Assembly: GCF_037104765.1 (NCBI RefSeq)
Contig: NZ_JBAWSY010000019.1
Coordinates: forward strand, 1 to 64,000
DNA: 64,000 nt
DNA from: Psychrobacillus mangrovi
GTDB lineage: Bacteria; Bacillota; Bacilli; Bacillales_A; Planococcaceae
Reading direction: 5' to 3'
Within the stretch, counting starts at the first letter, position 1. Each line of letters starts with the position of its first letter. Positions 8,880 to 17,865 of this stretch are shown piece after piece. The position numbers and the translations under genes are program-made. The notes under the pieces were generated by a model that saw nothing but the letters and a program-made list of their open reading frames with translations, ran no database searches and had not been told where the DNA came from.

Positions 8880-10178
8880 TTAATAAACAGATGTATTTTC
8901 TTTTGATATATTTTCTAATATTTCTTTTACTCGCGCTAAGAAGCGACCACAAACTAGACCGTCAAGTACGCGGTGATCTAATGACAGGCAAAGGTTTACC
9001 ATATCACGCGCTGCAATCATGCCGCCATCCATAATAACAGGACGTTTCACGATAGATTCTACTTGAAGAATTGCTGCTTGCGGGTAGTTGATGATTCCCA
9101 TAGACTGAACAGAACCAAATGAACCTGTGTTGTTCACAGTGAAAGTTCCACCTTGCATTTCATCTGATTTTAATTTTCCAGAACGTACTTTAGCTGCAAG
9201 ATCATTTACTTCTCTAGCTATACCTTTAATGGTTTTTTCGTCCGCGTATTTAATAACAGGTACAAAAAGCGCATCTTCAGTAGCTACAGCGATTGAAATA
9301 TTGATATCTTTTTTCTGAACAATTTTATCTCCGGCCCACATTGAATTCATCATAGGGAATTCTTTCAGCGCTTGTGCAACTGCTTTTACGAAGAAAGCAA
9401 AATAGGTCACATTGAAGCCTTCTTTTTGCTTAAACTCATTTTTTATAGAGTCACGGTAGTTAACCAAATTTGTAACATCCACTTCTATCATTGTCCAAGC
9501 ATGTGGGGCTTCGTGTTTACTTCGTAGCATATTTGCAGCGATAGCTTTGCGAACACCTGTTACAGGAATTTCTATATCACCAACTGCAACTGGAATATTA
9601 GCAGGAGCTGATTTTGGGGCAGATGTTGTCTGCTGTGTTGCATGTACTTGCTCTTCTTCAGTGGTTTTAGGAGCAGCAGCTGGTATTTCACCGCTTTCAA
9701 TGATTTTCAGTAAATCTTTACGAGTGATACGTCCTTCATTACCCGTACCATTTACTAGTGATAGATCAATACCATGTTCTTGCGATAATTTTAATACAGC
9801 AGGAGAATAGCGTGCTTTAGCACCTTTTTCACGTTCAATTGGAGCAGGTGTAGTATGTTTTTGCACTTCAGTTGGTTTTACTGTTTCAGCAGTCGGCTGT
9901 TCAGGAGCAGCTTCTTTTACTTCTTCAGTAGAGCCACCTTCCGTTTCAATTGTACAAACTATTTCTCCAACAGCAAGTGTATCTCCTTCGTTGGCAATAA
10001 GCTCTTTAATAACACCTGTAAAAGAAGAAGGTACTTCAGCTGTTACTTTGTCTGTATTTACTTCAGCAAGTGCATCGTATTTATTTACATGATCCCCTGG
10101 CTTTACTAACCATTTTTCAATTGTTCCCTCGGTTACACTTTCACCAAGTTGGGGCATTTTAATTTGTTCCAGAGCCAT
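8880..10178 (-). CDS. bkdB: Branched-chain alpha-keto acid dehydrogenase E2 (lipoamide acyltransferase)
   Basis: This 432-residue core subunit transfers branched acyl groups from E1 to CoA, giving isobutyryl-, isovaleryl- and 2-methylbutyryl-CoA, the primers of branched fatty acids. Domains in order: a lipoyl domain (residues 1-80, lipoyl Lys in NTDKVTAEV), a linker, an E1/E3-binding domain (ARYSPAVLKLSQEHGIDL to TRKDLLKII, ~125-165), an Ala/Pro linker, and the acyltransferase domain ending in the catalytic DHRVLDG. It is last gene of the bkd operon, 18 bases after bkdAB. Confidence 0.96.
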   Translation of the reverse strand: MALEQIKMPQLGESVTEGTIEKWLVKPGDHVNKYDALAEVNTDKVTAEVPSSFTGVIKELIANEGDTLAVGEIVCTIETEGGSTEEVKEAAPEQPTAETVKPTEVQKHTTPAPIEREKGAKARYSPAVLKLSQEHGIDLSLVNGTGNEGRITRKDLLKIIESGEIPAAAPKTTEEEQVHATQQTTSAPKSAPANIPVAVGDIEIPVTGVRKAIAANMLRSKHEAPHAWTMIEVDVTNLVNYRDSIKNEFKQKEGFNVTYFAFFVKAVAQALKEFPMMNSMWAGDKIVQKKDINISIAVATEDALFVPVIKYADEKTIKGIAREVNDLAAKVRSGKLKSDEMQGGTFTVNNTGSFGSVQSMGIINYPQAAILQVESIVKRPVIMDGGMIAARDMVNLCLSLDHRVLDGLVCGRFLARVKEILENISKENTSVY

Positions 10179-10196
10179 ATGAATTCCTCCTTCCTG

Positions 10197-11180
10197 TTAA
10201 TATTCCGCTAGCTCGCGCATCGCTTTTTCGACTTTGTCTGGATTAATCATAAAGAATTTTTCCATCGTTGGTGCATATGGCATAGCAGGAACATCAGGAC
10301 CGGCAAGACGCATTATCGGAGCATCAAGATCAAATAAGCAGTTTTCTGCAATAATTGCAGCAACCTCACTAATAATGCTACCTTCTTTGTTATCTTCTGT
10401 AACAAGCAATACTTTTCCTGTTTTAGAAGCAGCTTCAATAATTGCTTCTTTATCTAAAGGATAAATCGTACGTAAATCTAGAATATGGGCAGAAATTCCG
10501 TCTTTTTCTAATCGCTCAGCTGCTTGGAGTGCAAAGTGAACAGCTAGACCATACGTAATAACTGTAATATCTTCCCCTTCACGTTTTACATCTGCTTTTC
10601 CAATTTCAATTGTATAATCATCTTCTGGTACTTCACCCTTGATTAAACGATAGGCACGCTTATGCTCAAAGAACATTACTGGGTCTTCATCACGAATAGC
10701 TGCTTTTAGTAAACCCTTTGCATCATATGGAGTAGATGGAATAACAATTTTCAATCCTGGTTGGTTTGCAAAAATTGCCTCAACTGACTGGGAATGATAA
10801 AGGGCACCATGAATACCACCACCGAAAGGAGCACGAATAACAATTGGACAGGTCCAATCATTATTGGAACGATAACGAATTCGAGCAGCTTCAGAAATAA
10901 TTTGATTCACGGCTGGCATGATAAAATCAGCAAATTGCATTTCTGCAATCGGACGTAAACCATACATTGCTGCACCAATTCCTACTCCAGCTATAGCAGA
11001 TTCCGCAAGTGGTGTATCAAGGACACGATATTCTCCAAACTCATCATAAAGGCCATTTGTTGCCTTAAAAACGCCACCTTTACGTCCAACGTCTTCACCT
11101 AAGATGAAGACACGCTCATCGCGAGTCATTTCTTCTTTCATTGCAAGTGTGATTGCATCGATATAAGACATAACTGCCAT
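10197..11180 (-). CDS. bkdAB: Branched-chain keto acid dehydrogenase E1 beta
   Basis: This 327-residue transketolase-like E1 beta subunit forms the alpha2-beta2 decarboxylase with BkdAA. The start ILGEDVGRKGGVFKAT, the ADFIMPAVNQIISEAARIRYRS block and the C-terminal domain VTYGLAVHFALQAAERL are typical of 2-oxoisovalerate E1 beta. Its ATG overlaps the bkdAA stop, so the two are translationally coupled, as expected for partners made in equal amounts. Confidence 0.95.
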   Translation of the reverse strand: MAVMSYIDAITLAMKEEMTRDERVFILGEDVGRKGGVFKATNGLYDEFGEYRVLDTPLAESAIAGVGIGAAMYGLRPIAEMQFADFIMPAVNQIISEAARIRYRSNNDWTCPIVIRAPFGGGIHGALYHSQSVEAIFANQPGLKIVIPSTPYDAKGLLKAAIRDEDPVMFFEHKRAYRLIKGEVPEDDYTIEIGKADVKREGEDITVITYGLAVHFALQAAERLEKDGISAHILDLRTIYPLDKEAIIEAASKTGKVLLVTEDNKEGSIISEVAAIIAENCLFDLDAPIMRLAGPDVPAMPYAPTMEKFFMINPDKVEKAMRELAEY

Positions 11181-12190
11181 TATGCATTCCCCCCATCTTT
11201 TTCAGCGTATACATGCTTCATTGCATCTTCTGGAGCAGCATAAGGAGCATTTTCAGCATAGTCAGTAGCTTCATTTACTTCTTTCATCACACGTTCATTT
11301 ATTTCTTTTTCTAATTCCGTGGATAAAATATCAAGATCTCTTAAATATTTTGCAAATGTAATAAGAGGGTCCAAAGCTTTACCTTCTGCAATGTCTTCCG
11401 CAGTTCGATACTGACGGTCATCATCATCAGAAGAGTGGGCTGTCAAACGGTATGTCACTGCTTCAATTAAACTAGGTCCCCCACCACTACGAGCACGGTC
11501 GGCTGCTTCTTTTACTACTTTATATACTTCAATAGGGTCTTTACCATCTACAGTAACTCCTGGCATACCATAACCGATAGCACGATCGGCTACATTTTTA
11601 CTCGCCACTTGGCGTTCAAATGGAACAGAAATTGCATATTTGTTGTTCTCAACCATAGTTATACAAGGTAATTGGTGTACTCCTGCAAAGTTTAACCCTT
11701 CGTGAAAATCTCCTTGGTTAGAAGAGCCCTCACCTAGTGTTACGAATGTAATAAAATCTTTTTTCTCAATTTTAGCAGCTAATGCTACACCTACCGCGTG
11801 TGGTAATTGGGTAGTAACAGGTGAAGAGCCGGTTAATATTCTATTTTTCTTTTGACCAAAATGACCTGGCATCTGACGGCCTCCAGAGTTTGGATCCTCT
11901 GCTTTTGCAAAGGCAGATAACATCAAGTCTCTAGGTGTCATTCCAAAATGTAAGACTACTCCCATATCTCGATAATATGGTGCTATATAATCTTTTGTAT
12001 TATCAAGCGCATATGCCGCTCCTACTTGTGCGGCTTCTTGACCTTGACAGGAAATAACGAATGGAATTTTCCCTGCTCGGTTTAATAACCACATACGTTC
12101 ATCAATACGACGAGCCATTAGCATCGTTTCAAACATTTTCAGCACGTCTTCATTAGTTAAACCTAATTCATCATGACGATTTTTTGTCAT
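11180..12190 (-). CDS. bkdAA: Branched-chain keto acid dehydrogenase E1 alpha
   Basis: This 336-residue thiamine-diphosphate-dependent subunit decarboxylates branched 2-oxo acids. The ThDP motif is visible as GEGSSNQGDFHEGLNFAGVHQLPCITMVENN, with G-E-G and closing N-N. The regulatory/activation segment YRLTAHSSDDDDRQYR follows. Length equals the B. subtilis protein. It lies 14 bases after lpdV. Confidence 0.96.
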   Translation of the reverse strand: MTKNRHDELGLTNEDVLKMFETMLMARRIDERMWLLNRAGKIPFVISCQGQEAAQVGAAYALDNTKDYIAPYYRDMGVVLHFGMTPRDLMLSAFAKAEDPNSGGRQMPGHFGQKKNRILTGSSPVTTQLPHAVGVALAAKIEKKDFITFVTLGEGSSNQGDFHEGLNFAGVHQLPCITMVENNKYAISVPFERQVASKNVADRAIGYGMPGVTVDGKDPIEVYKVVKEAADRARSGGGPSLIEAVTYRLTAHSSDDDDRQYRTAEDIAEGKALDPLITFAKYLRDLDILSTELEKEINERVMKEVNEATDYAENAPYAAPEDAMKHVYAEKDGGNA

Positions 12191-12204
12191 CAGAATTCCT
12201 CCTT

Positions 12205-13635
12205 TTACATATGAATAGCTTTACCATCAACAGCTAAAGCTGCTTCACCCATAATTTCGCTAAGCGTTGGGTGCGGATGAATCGTATGTGCTATTTCCCA
12301 TGGTGTTGCATCTAGAACCATTGCAAGACCTGCTTCAGATATCATGTCTGTTACGTGTGGTCCAATCATATGAACTCCTAAAATGTCATTTGTAACTTTA
12401 TCCGCAACAATTTTAACAAAGCCATCTGATTCCCCGTATACAAGCGCTTTTCCAATAGCTTTAAATGAGAACTTTCCTACTTTAACTTCAAAGCCCTGTT
12501 CTTTTGCTTGTTGTTCAGTAATACCTACACTAGAAGCCTCAGGACTAGAATAGATACAACGAGAAACTAATTTATAGTCAATAGGCGATACGTTATTGCC
12601 TGCTATATGTTCAATAGCATTAATACCTTCATGACTTGCTACATGAGCTAACTGAAGTCCACCAACAACGTCACCGATAGCATAAATATGTGATTCTTTA
12701 GTTTGGAATGTTTCAGACACTTGAATAAATCCATTTTCAACTATTATGTCAGTATTTTCTATTCCAATACCTTCAACATTTGCTTGTCGACCAACAGAAA
12801 CGAGCATTTTTTCTGCAGTAAAAGATATAGTTTCTCCTTTTAGCTCTGCAGATATAGTTACCTGATTATCACCAGTTTGGAGTGTCTCAGGTAGAACCTT
12901 AACACCAGTGGAAATGTTTACCCCTTTTTTAGATAGAAGCTTTTGCATTTCTTTAGAAATATCCATATCTTCTGTAGGGATAATACGATCAGCATATTCA
13001 ATAACTGTTACTTCTACACCAAAATCATTTAACATAGAAGCCCACTCGATACCAATTACTCCTCCACCAACGATTAAAATTGATTTCGGCAATTCTGTCA
13101 TAGCTAATGCTTCATCAGAGCTCATAACATTTTCCCCATCAATTGTTAGACCAGGTAGTGTACGTGGTCTTGAACCAGTCGCGATTAGTACATTTTTAGG
13201 AATAAGCATCTCGTTTTCCTCACCACTATTCATCTCCACTGAAATAGTTCCTCCTGGAGAAGGTGAGAAAATTGATGGTCCTAACATTCTTCCTGTACCT
13301 TCATAGACATCGATTTTCCCTTTTTTCATCAAGCCTTGCACACCTTGATGTAATTGGTTGACAATGGATTCTTTTCTAGATTGTACACGAGTAAAATCAA
13401 GTGTAACTTCAGAAGTATTTACTCCAAAATCTGCGGCATGATTTTTTGTTGTAGCATAGACTTCAGCACTTCGAAGTAAGGCTTTACTAGGAATACAACC
13501 TTTATGCAAACAGGTACCACCTAAATTTCCTTTTTCAACGATTGCTGTTTTTAAACCTAATTGTGCTGAACGAATAGCAGCAACATAACCACCTGTACCG
13601 CCACCGATTATGACTACATCATATTCTTTTGCCAA
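12205..13635 (-). CDS. lpdV: Dihydrolipoyl dehydrogenase (E3) of the Bkd complex
   Basis: This 476-residue flavoprotein reoxidises the E2 lipoyl group with NAD+. It has the FAD-binding GGGTGGYVAAIRSAQLG, the redox disulfide GGTCLHKGCIPSK, the NAD-binding GGGVIGIEWASML, AIGDVVGG, and the catalytic HPHPTLSEIMGEA His-Glu pair near the C-terminus. It is separated from bcd by 90 bases, where a weak GGCCG/CGGCC hairpin (13667-13694) might modulate read-through. The ptb and buk genes that flank this position in B. subtilis are missing. Confidence 0.96.
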   Translation of the reverse strand: MAKEYDVVIIGGGTGGYVAAIRSAQLGLKTAIVEKGNLGGTCLHKGCIPSKALLRSAEVYATTKNHAADFGVNTSEVTLDFTRVQSRKESIVNQLHQGVQGLMKKGKIDVYEGTGRMLGPSIFSPSPGGTISVEMNSGEENEMLIPKNVLIATGSRPRTLPGLTIDGENVMSSDEALAMTELPKSILIVGGGVIGIEWASMLNDFGVEVTVIEYADRIIPTEDMDISKEMQKLLSKKGVNISTGVKVLPETLQTGDNQVTISAELKGETISFTAEKMLVSVGRQANVEGIGIENTDIIVENGFIQVSETFQTKESHIYAIGDVVGGLQLAHVASHEGINAIEHIAGNNVSPIDYKLVSRCIYSSPEASSVGITEQQAKEQGFEVKVGKFSFKAIGKALVYGESDGFVKIVADKVTNDILGVHMIGPHVTDMISEAGLAMVLDATPWEIAHTIHPHPTLSEIMGEAALAVDGKAIHM

Positions 13636-13725
13636 CTGTTACATCTCCTTATTTAACCACTTAGAAGGCCGCTTAACTGTTAGGAAAAACGGCCATTTAT
13701 TATATAATGATTGTGGTTGTTTGTT

Positions 13726-14820
13726 TTATCTTCCTGTAATGATATGTTTTCCGTTTTGTAAAAATTGGCTGCGTGATTTACTTACGCGTGCAATACGCTC
13801 TTCTGCTAAGCGGTCCGCTGCAACATAAGTTGGTATACCATCTCGTTTTGAAATTTCAAAGATACGTTCAATTTTATCATAAATACCCGCTACTCGATTC
13901 ATTGCACGATTATGATTATAACCATATAACTCATCGGCAACATTGATTACTCCACCAGAGTTGATAACATAGTCAGGTGCATAAGCAATTCCCATTTCAT
14001 GGATTAAATCACCGTGCATAGTATCTTTTAATTGGTTATTTGCAGAACCAGCAATAACTTTTGCTTTTAATTGTGGAATTGTAGAATCATTGATAATTGC
14101 GCCAAGTGCACATGGTGCAAAAATATCAGCCTCTTGTGAATAAATTTCATTAACACCAACTTGTAGTGCCCCAAATGCATTCACAGCACGATCAACGGAA
14201 GCTTGATTGATATCAGCAACAATAAGTTTAGCACCTTCTTTATGTAAGTACTCACATAATGTGTATGCTACGTTACCAACACCTTGAACTGCTACCGTTT
14301 TTCCTTCTAGTGAGTCAGAACCGAAAGCTTCTTTTGCTGCAGCTTTCATTCCAACGTATACACCATAAGCTGTTACAGGTGAAGGGTTTCCTGAAGATCC
14401 AAACGCTTCAGAAATACCAGTTACATAATTTGTTTCTTCATGAATTAAATCCATATCCGCAACTGTCGTACCAACGTCTTCTGCGGTTATATAACGTCCA
14501 TTTAAACCTTGAATAAATCGACCAAAAGCTCGGAACATTTCTTCATTTTTATCTTTCAATGGGTCTCCAATAATAACTGTTTTTCCGCCACCTAAGTTTA
14601 GACCTGCAGCAGCATTTTTATAAGTCATCCCTTTTGCCAAACGTAGTGCATCCTCAATTGCTTCTTCTTCAGTAGCGTAGTTCCACATACGTGTACCACC
14701 AAGTGCTGGCCCTAATGTAGTATCATGAATAGCAATAATCGCTTTTAATCCAGAAGTTTTATCTTGGCAAAACACCAATTGCTCATAATCATAAGTCTCC
14801 ATATATTTGAAAATTTCCAT
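13726..14820 (-). CDS. bcd: Leucine (branched-chain amino acid) dehydrogenase
   Basis: This 364-residue NAD+-dependent Glu/Leu/Phe/Val dehydrogenase deaminates Leu, Ile and Val to the 2-oxo acids used by the Bkd complex. The catalytic glycine-rich GLNLGGGKTVIIGDP and the nucleotide-binding VAVQGVGNVAYTLCEYLH are visible. Length equals B. subtilis Bcd. AGGAGGAACTACAG-ATG gives a strong start. It is the first gene of the operon, behind twin palindromes at 14884 and 14948. Confidence 0.96.
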   Translation of the reverse strand: MEIFKYMETYDYEQLVFCQDKTSGLKAIIAIHDTTLGPALGGTRMWNYATEEEAIEDALRLAKGMTYKNAAAGLNLGGGKTVIIGDPLKDKNEEMFRAFGRFIQGLNGRYITAEDVGTTVADMDLIHEETNYVTGISEAFGSSGNPSPVTAYGVYVGMKAAAKEAFGSDSLEGKTVAVQGVGNVAYTLCEYLHKEGAKLIVADINQASVDRAVNAFGALQVGVNEIYSQEADIFAPCALGAIINDSTIPQLKAKVIAGSANNQLKDTMHGDLIHEMGIAYAPDYVINSGGVINVADELYGYNHNRAMNRVAGIYDKIERIFEISKRDGIPTYVAADRLAEERIARVSKSRSQFLQNGKHIITGR

Positions 14821-14883
14821 CTGTAGTTCCTCCTAGTAGTTAAGTTATTATTTATTTTTTCGAAAATAATTATTTTCGTAAAA

Positions 14884-14961
14884 TACATCCCCATGTAATT
14901 TTATGTTTAAAACCCTTTGTGAAAATCGTTGAACATTAGCGTATTTTTACATCCCCATGTA
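14884..14961 (-). promoter_or_regulatory. Twin 14-bp palindromes upstream of bcd
   Basis: TACATCCCCATGTA occurs at 14884-14897 and again at 14948-14961, 64 bases apart. Each is a TACAT/ATGTA inverted repeat around a C4 centre. Both lie in the bkdR-bcd gap, upstream of the bcd start and just after the bkdR stop. They look like an activator or repressor binding pair, most simply for the BkdR-like protein. No GG-N10-GC (-24/-12) sigma-54 promoter was found nearby. Confidence 0.6.
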
Positions 14962-14970
14962 AATACCTAT

Positions 14971-17010
14971 TTAATCTAAATTATATTTTTCTAATTTGTA
15001 ATATAAAGTACGCAATGAAATGTTAAGTTTTTTCGCCGTTTGCGATTTATTACCTTCACAAACTCGAAGAGCATTTAAAAGCACTTTTTTCTCCATTACA
15101 TCCATTTGCTCTGCTAACGTACCTAACTGTACTTCTTCTTGTACTTCATCTGAAATAGACAAGATCGATTTTGGTAAATGATGTTCTTCTATTATCCGAT
15201 CTTGGGCTTCTAAGAAGATCATTGCTCGACTAATAACATTTTCAAGCTCACGTAAATTACCTGGCCAATCATATAAGAGTAAGCTCTCCATCGCTGATTT
15301 CGTAAATCCTTCAATATTGCGGCCAAATTCCTTATTTAGTTTAACAAGAAGATGATTCGCAATATCCGGTAAATCTTGTTTTCTTTCCCTTAAAGCTGGT
15401 ACATGAATTGGCATACGGCTTAGCTGAAAATAAAAATCTTCTCGGAAAGCTCCTTCTCGCATTAACTTTTCAAGATTGAAATAACTAGCAGCTATAAGTC
15501 GTACGTCGACTGGAACAGGAGTGGTGCCACCTACTCTCACAATTGCATTCTCTCTTAGCACTCGAAGTAGCTTCGCTTGTGTTCTAATCGTTAACTCGCC
15601 CACCTCGTCTAAGAAAATGGTACCCATATTTGCCTCATCAAAAAGACCAGGATAGCTGACTTCACCATCTTCATAACCAAACAATTCACGTTCTAATAGG
15701 TGTTCTTCCTGAGAGCTACAATTTACTCGGATAAATTGTTTAAACTTCCTATTACTGGCGCTATGAATCGCATGTGCAAACAATTCTTTTCCAGAACCTA
15801 CTTCACCCCTTAAAAGCACTGTTACTGGAACGCTTGCGGCAAGCTTTGCTTGATTGATTGCAAATTGAATGGTTTCGGATTTACCAACAATATCTTCAAA
15901 TGAAAAGCTAAACTCCAAATTCCGAATGAGTGTGCGAGCTTGATCGAGCTCTTTCATTAAAGATCGCATCTCAGTCATATCGTGAATAACACCGACACTG
16001 CCCTTTAGTCGGTCATTTACTAAAATTGGAGCAACGTTCACAATAACGTCTTTTTTCTCCTTACCAACTCTTATATTAACTCCACGAATAGGTTTGCGTG
16101 TTTGGAGAACTTTTAAATGAATACTTTCTCCATCTGAAATATCGGCTGTTGCAGGTTTTCCTATTACTTCCTCTTCTTTCAAACCTGTAATGCGAGAATA
16201 GGCTGGATTAATAAGAATCCCTTTTCCCTCTTCATCTACTACAGAAATAGCATCATCGCTAGACTGTATGATTGCTTCAAGCATTGTTTGTATTTCAGTT
16301 AAATTCGTAATTTCTTCTGCAAGTTGTACGACCTCTGTTATATCTTTAAATACTGCAAATGCACCAATCTTTTGTCCTTCCTCATTAATCATAGGATATC
16401 TGGAGGTTACTATTTTGGTACCGCTTTCAAGAATTAATTCTTTATTCAACTCAGTCTGTCCTGCTTCAAATACTCTTGGTAACTCACTTTGTGCAATAAC
16501 ATTATAAATGTGCTCGCCTATGGCATCCTCTATAGTGACCTGAGTCATTTTTGAGGCACTTTTATTAAAAAAATTCACGATGCCATTTTCATCAATACCA
16601 ATCATACCTTCTTCAACTGAGTTAAAAATTAGTTCTTGTGTAGTATTTTTGTTATCTAAAACTTGGATAAATTTATTTTTTTCTTCTAATAATGTGACAA
16701 TTAAATTTGCAATTTCGCCTGGGATTATTACTGCCGTAGCCGGTCGATTAGATAGTAATTCTAAAAAAACTTCTTTCCTACCCGTGACGTCTATAATTAT
16801 TTGGATATCACTTTTTAAAAGATGTTTCCAATCGGTATACGTAGGAATATGCTGTTTTTTTGCATATTGCATACCTAGAGCATTTTCGTCAATATCAACT
16901 ACTGCTTTAACTTGAAGGTAGTCCGCCTCTTCTATTAACTTCAATAGAGCATATCCACCTTTACCAGCTCCAATGATTAATATGTTTTGCAAAAAAATGC
17001 ACACCCCCAT
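14971..17010 (-). CDS. bkdR: BkdR-like AAA+ transcriptional activator lacking GAFTGA
   Basis: This 679-residue regulator has an N-terminal Rossmann-like domain (NILIIGAGKGGYALLKLI, residues 9-105), two PAS domains (about 120-230 and 240-350), an AAA+ domain (370-610; Walker A GEVGSGKE at 402-409, Walker B TIFLDEV at 464-470), and a Fis-type helix-turn-helix (NKSQTAKKLNISLRTLYYKL). The sigma-54 contact loop normally reading GAFTGA after ELFGYE is replaced by a shorter DGEVSYPG (448-455). It therefore probably works without sigma-54, like TyrR. The ATG lacks a well spaced site; a TTG at 16992 behind GGGGGTG is a good alternative start. Confidence 0.85.
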   Translation of the reverse strand: MGVCIFLQNILIIGAGKGGYALLKLIEEADYLQVKAVVDIDENALGMQYAKKQHIPTYTDWKHLLKSDIQIIIDVTGRKEVFLELLSNRPATAVIIPGEIANLIVTLLEEKNKFIQVLDNKNTTQELIFNSVEEGMIGIDENGIVNFFNKSASKMTQVTIEDAIGEHIYNVIAQSELPRVFEAGQTELNKELILESGTKIVTSRYPMINEEGQKIGAFAVFKDITEVVQLAEEITNLTEIQTMLEAIIQSSDDAISVVDEEGKGILINPAYSRITGLKEEEVIGKPATADISDGESIHLKVLQTRKPIRGVNIRVGKEKKDVIVNVAPILVNDRLKGSVGVIHDMTEMRSLMKELDQARTLIRNLEFSFSFEDIVGKSETIQFAINQAKLAASVPVTVLLRGEVGSGKELFAHAIHSASNRKFKQFIRVNCSSQEEHLLERELFGYEDGEVSYPGLFDEANMGTIFLDEVGELTIRTQAKLLRVLRENAIVRVGGTTPVPVDVRLIAASYFNLEKLMREGAFREDFYFQLSRMPIHVPALRERKQDLPDIANHLLVKLNKEFGRNIEGFTKSAMESLLLYDWPGNLRELENVISRAMIFLEAQDRIIEEHHLPKSILSISDEVQEEVQLGTLAEQMDVMEKKVLLNALRVCEGNKSQTAKKLNISLRTLYYKLEKYNLD

Positions 17011-17219
17011 TTTACCTCTGCAACTAATTGCACTTCTTCATAAGCATAACGTATGTTCCATGAGTTGACAATAATTTTCTCACATGTAAAATTAAATTAT
17101 AGTAGAAAGGCTGAAGGCATCTGTCTTAGACAACTAAAAATGTTTTAATATAATAGCCATCGTATATGATGGATGTTGTCTTGGATGGCGCATGAAGCTT
17201 ATAAGATACAGGAGTGATA

Positions 17220-17465
17220 ATGTTGGCTCGTTTAGCTGCTTTAATCGTGTTATTGATTCCTGGAATTTTAGCTGCATTTGGGATTAAATTAATGAGAGAT
17301 ACCTTTTTCGGCATACATATTCTCCCTTTTGGTGCTTTATGGTTTCAATTTATTTGTGGAATAGTTTTCACTGTTCTAGGTCTTGGTTTCTTTGCAGGCT
17401 TTTTGTTAAACAGAGATCGAAAAAATGGAAAAGTAGCGCCTCGCTTCGAGAAGAAGAAGGACTAG
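17220..17465 (+). CDS. yqzF: DUF2627 membrane protein (YqzF-like)
   Basis: This 81-residue protein has two hydrophobic helices (about 2-22 and 38-62) and a highly charged tail RDRKNGKVAPRFEKKKD. The position next to bkdR and the sequence pattern (RDTFFGI, LWFQF) fit the DUF2627/YqzF family. The ATG at 17220 sits five bases after AGGAG; an upstream GTG at 17214 is in frame but overlaps the site. Its function is not known. Confidence 0.8.
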   Translation: MLARLAALIVLLIPGILAAFGIKLMRDTFFGIHILPFGALWFQFICGIVFTVLGLGFFAGFLLNRDRKNGKVAPRFEKKKD

Positions 17466-17476
17466 CAATACAAAAA

Positions 17477-17503
17477 AGACGATGATCAAAAAGGTCATCG
17501 TCT
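17477..17503 (+). terminator. Hairpin after yqzF
   Basis: GACGATGA and TCATCGTC pair around a 9-base loop, 12 bases after the yqzF stop. It is nearly identical to the hairpin at 17833-17865, and the two flank the repeat element between them. Confidence 0.65.
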
Positions 17504-17638
17504 CAGATTTTAGACAAAAGGCAGAGTAGCATTTTATTGTGGAGAAGCGTCCGCTCGACTCCTGCTGTAAAAGCTATACAGACGAGAAAGCAATGTTTAT
17601 AATAGAGAGAAGAAAGGCTTAATTGTAAGCATACAATA

Positions 17639-17793
17639 GTTGATTTTCGTTTCAGGCGGCGACTCCAGCCGGAATAGCAAATGTTTTCTGCACCGAAAGC
17701 GAAGCGGCAGGTGCATGAGCTGAAGACACTGGACTGAGCGGAAGCGGCTGAAGCCATGCCGGCGGAAAGCGTCCGCCTGGAACGGAAATCAAC
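17639..17793. repeat. Interspersed palindromic element (REP/MITE-like)
   Basis: A GC-rich ~155-bp element is bounded by 20-base imperfect inverted ends: GTTGATTTTCGTTTCAGGCG on the left and a matching CGCCTGGAACGGAAATCAAC on the right. Inner motifs GGCGACTCCAGC and GCGGAAAGCGTCCG recur in the element at 47859. A partial copy lies further left near 17540-17575 (AGAAGCGTCCGCTCGACTCC). It is non-coding and has no transposase. Such dispersed GC-rich palindromes are common in Bacillales genomes. Confidence 0.7.
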
Positions 17794-17832
17794 GGTGCCC
17801 AGAAAAATAAAATCGAGTATAGCTAAAGTCTG

Positions 17833-17865
17833 AGACGATGTTCAAATAGATCATCGTCTTTTTTG
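17833..17865 (-). terminator. Hairpin between repeat element and GDPD gene
   Basis: AGACGATG and CATCGTCT pair around a loop of about 11 bases; T6 follows on the plus strand. It overlaps the end of the GDPD gene at 17851, so it probably ends convergent transcription in one or both directions. Confidence 0.65.

Noticed and set aside
14821..14970. Sigma-54 -24/-12 promoter before bcd
   Set aside because: No GG-N10-GC match to the consensus could be found in the gap, in line with the lost GAFTGA motif.
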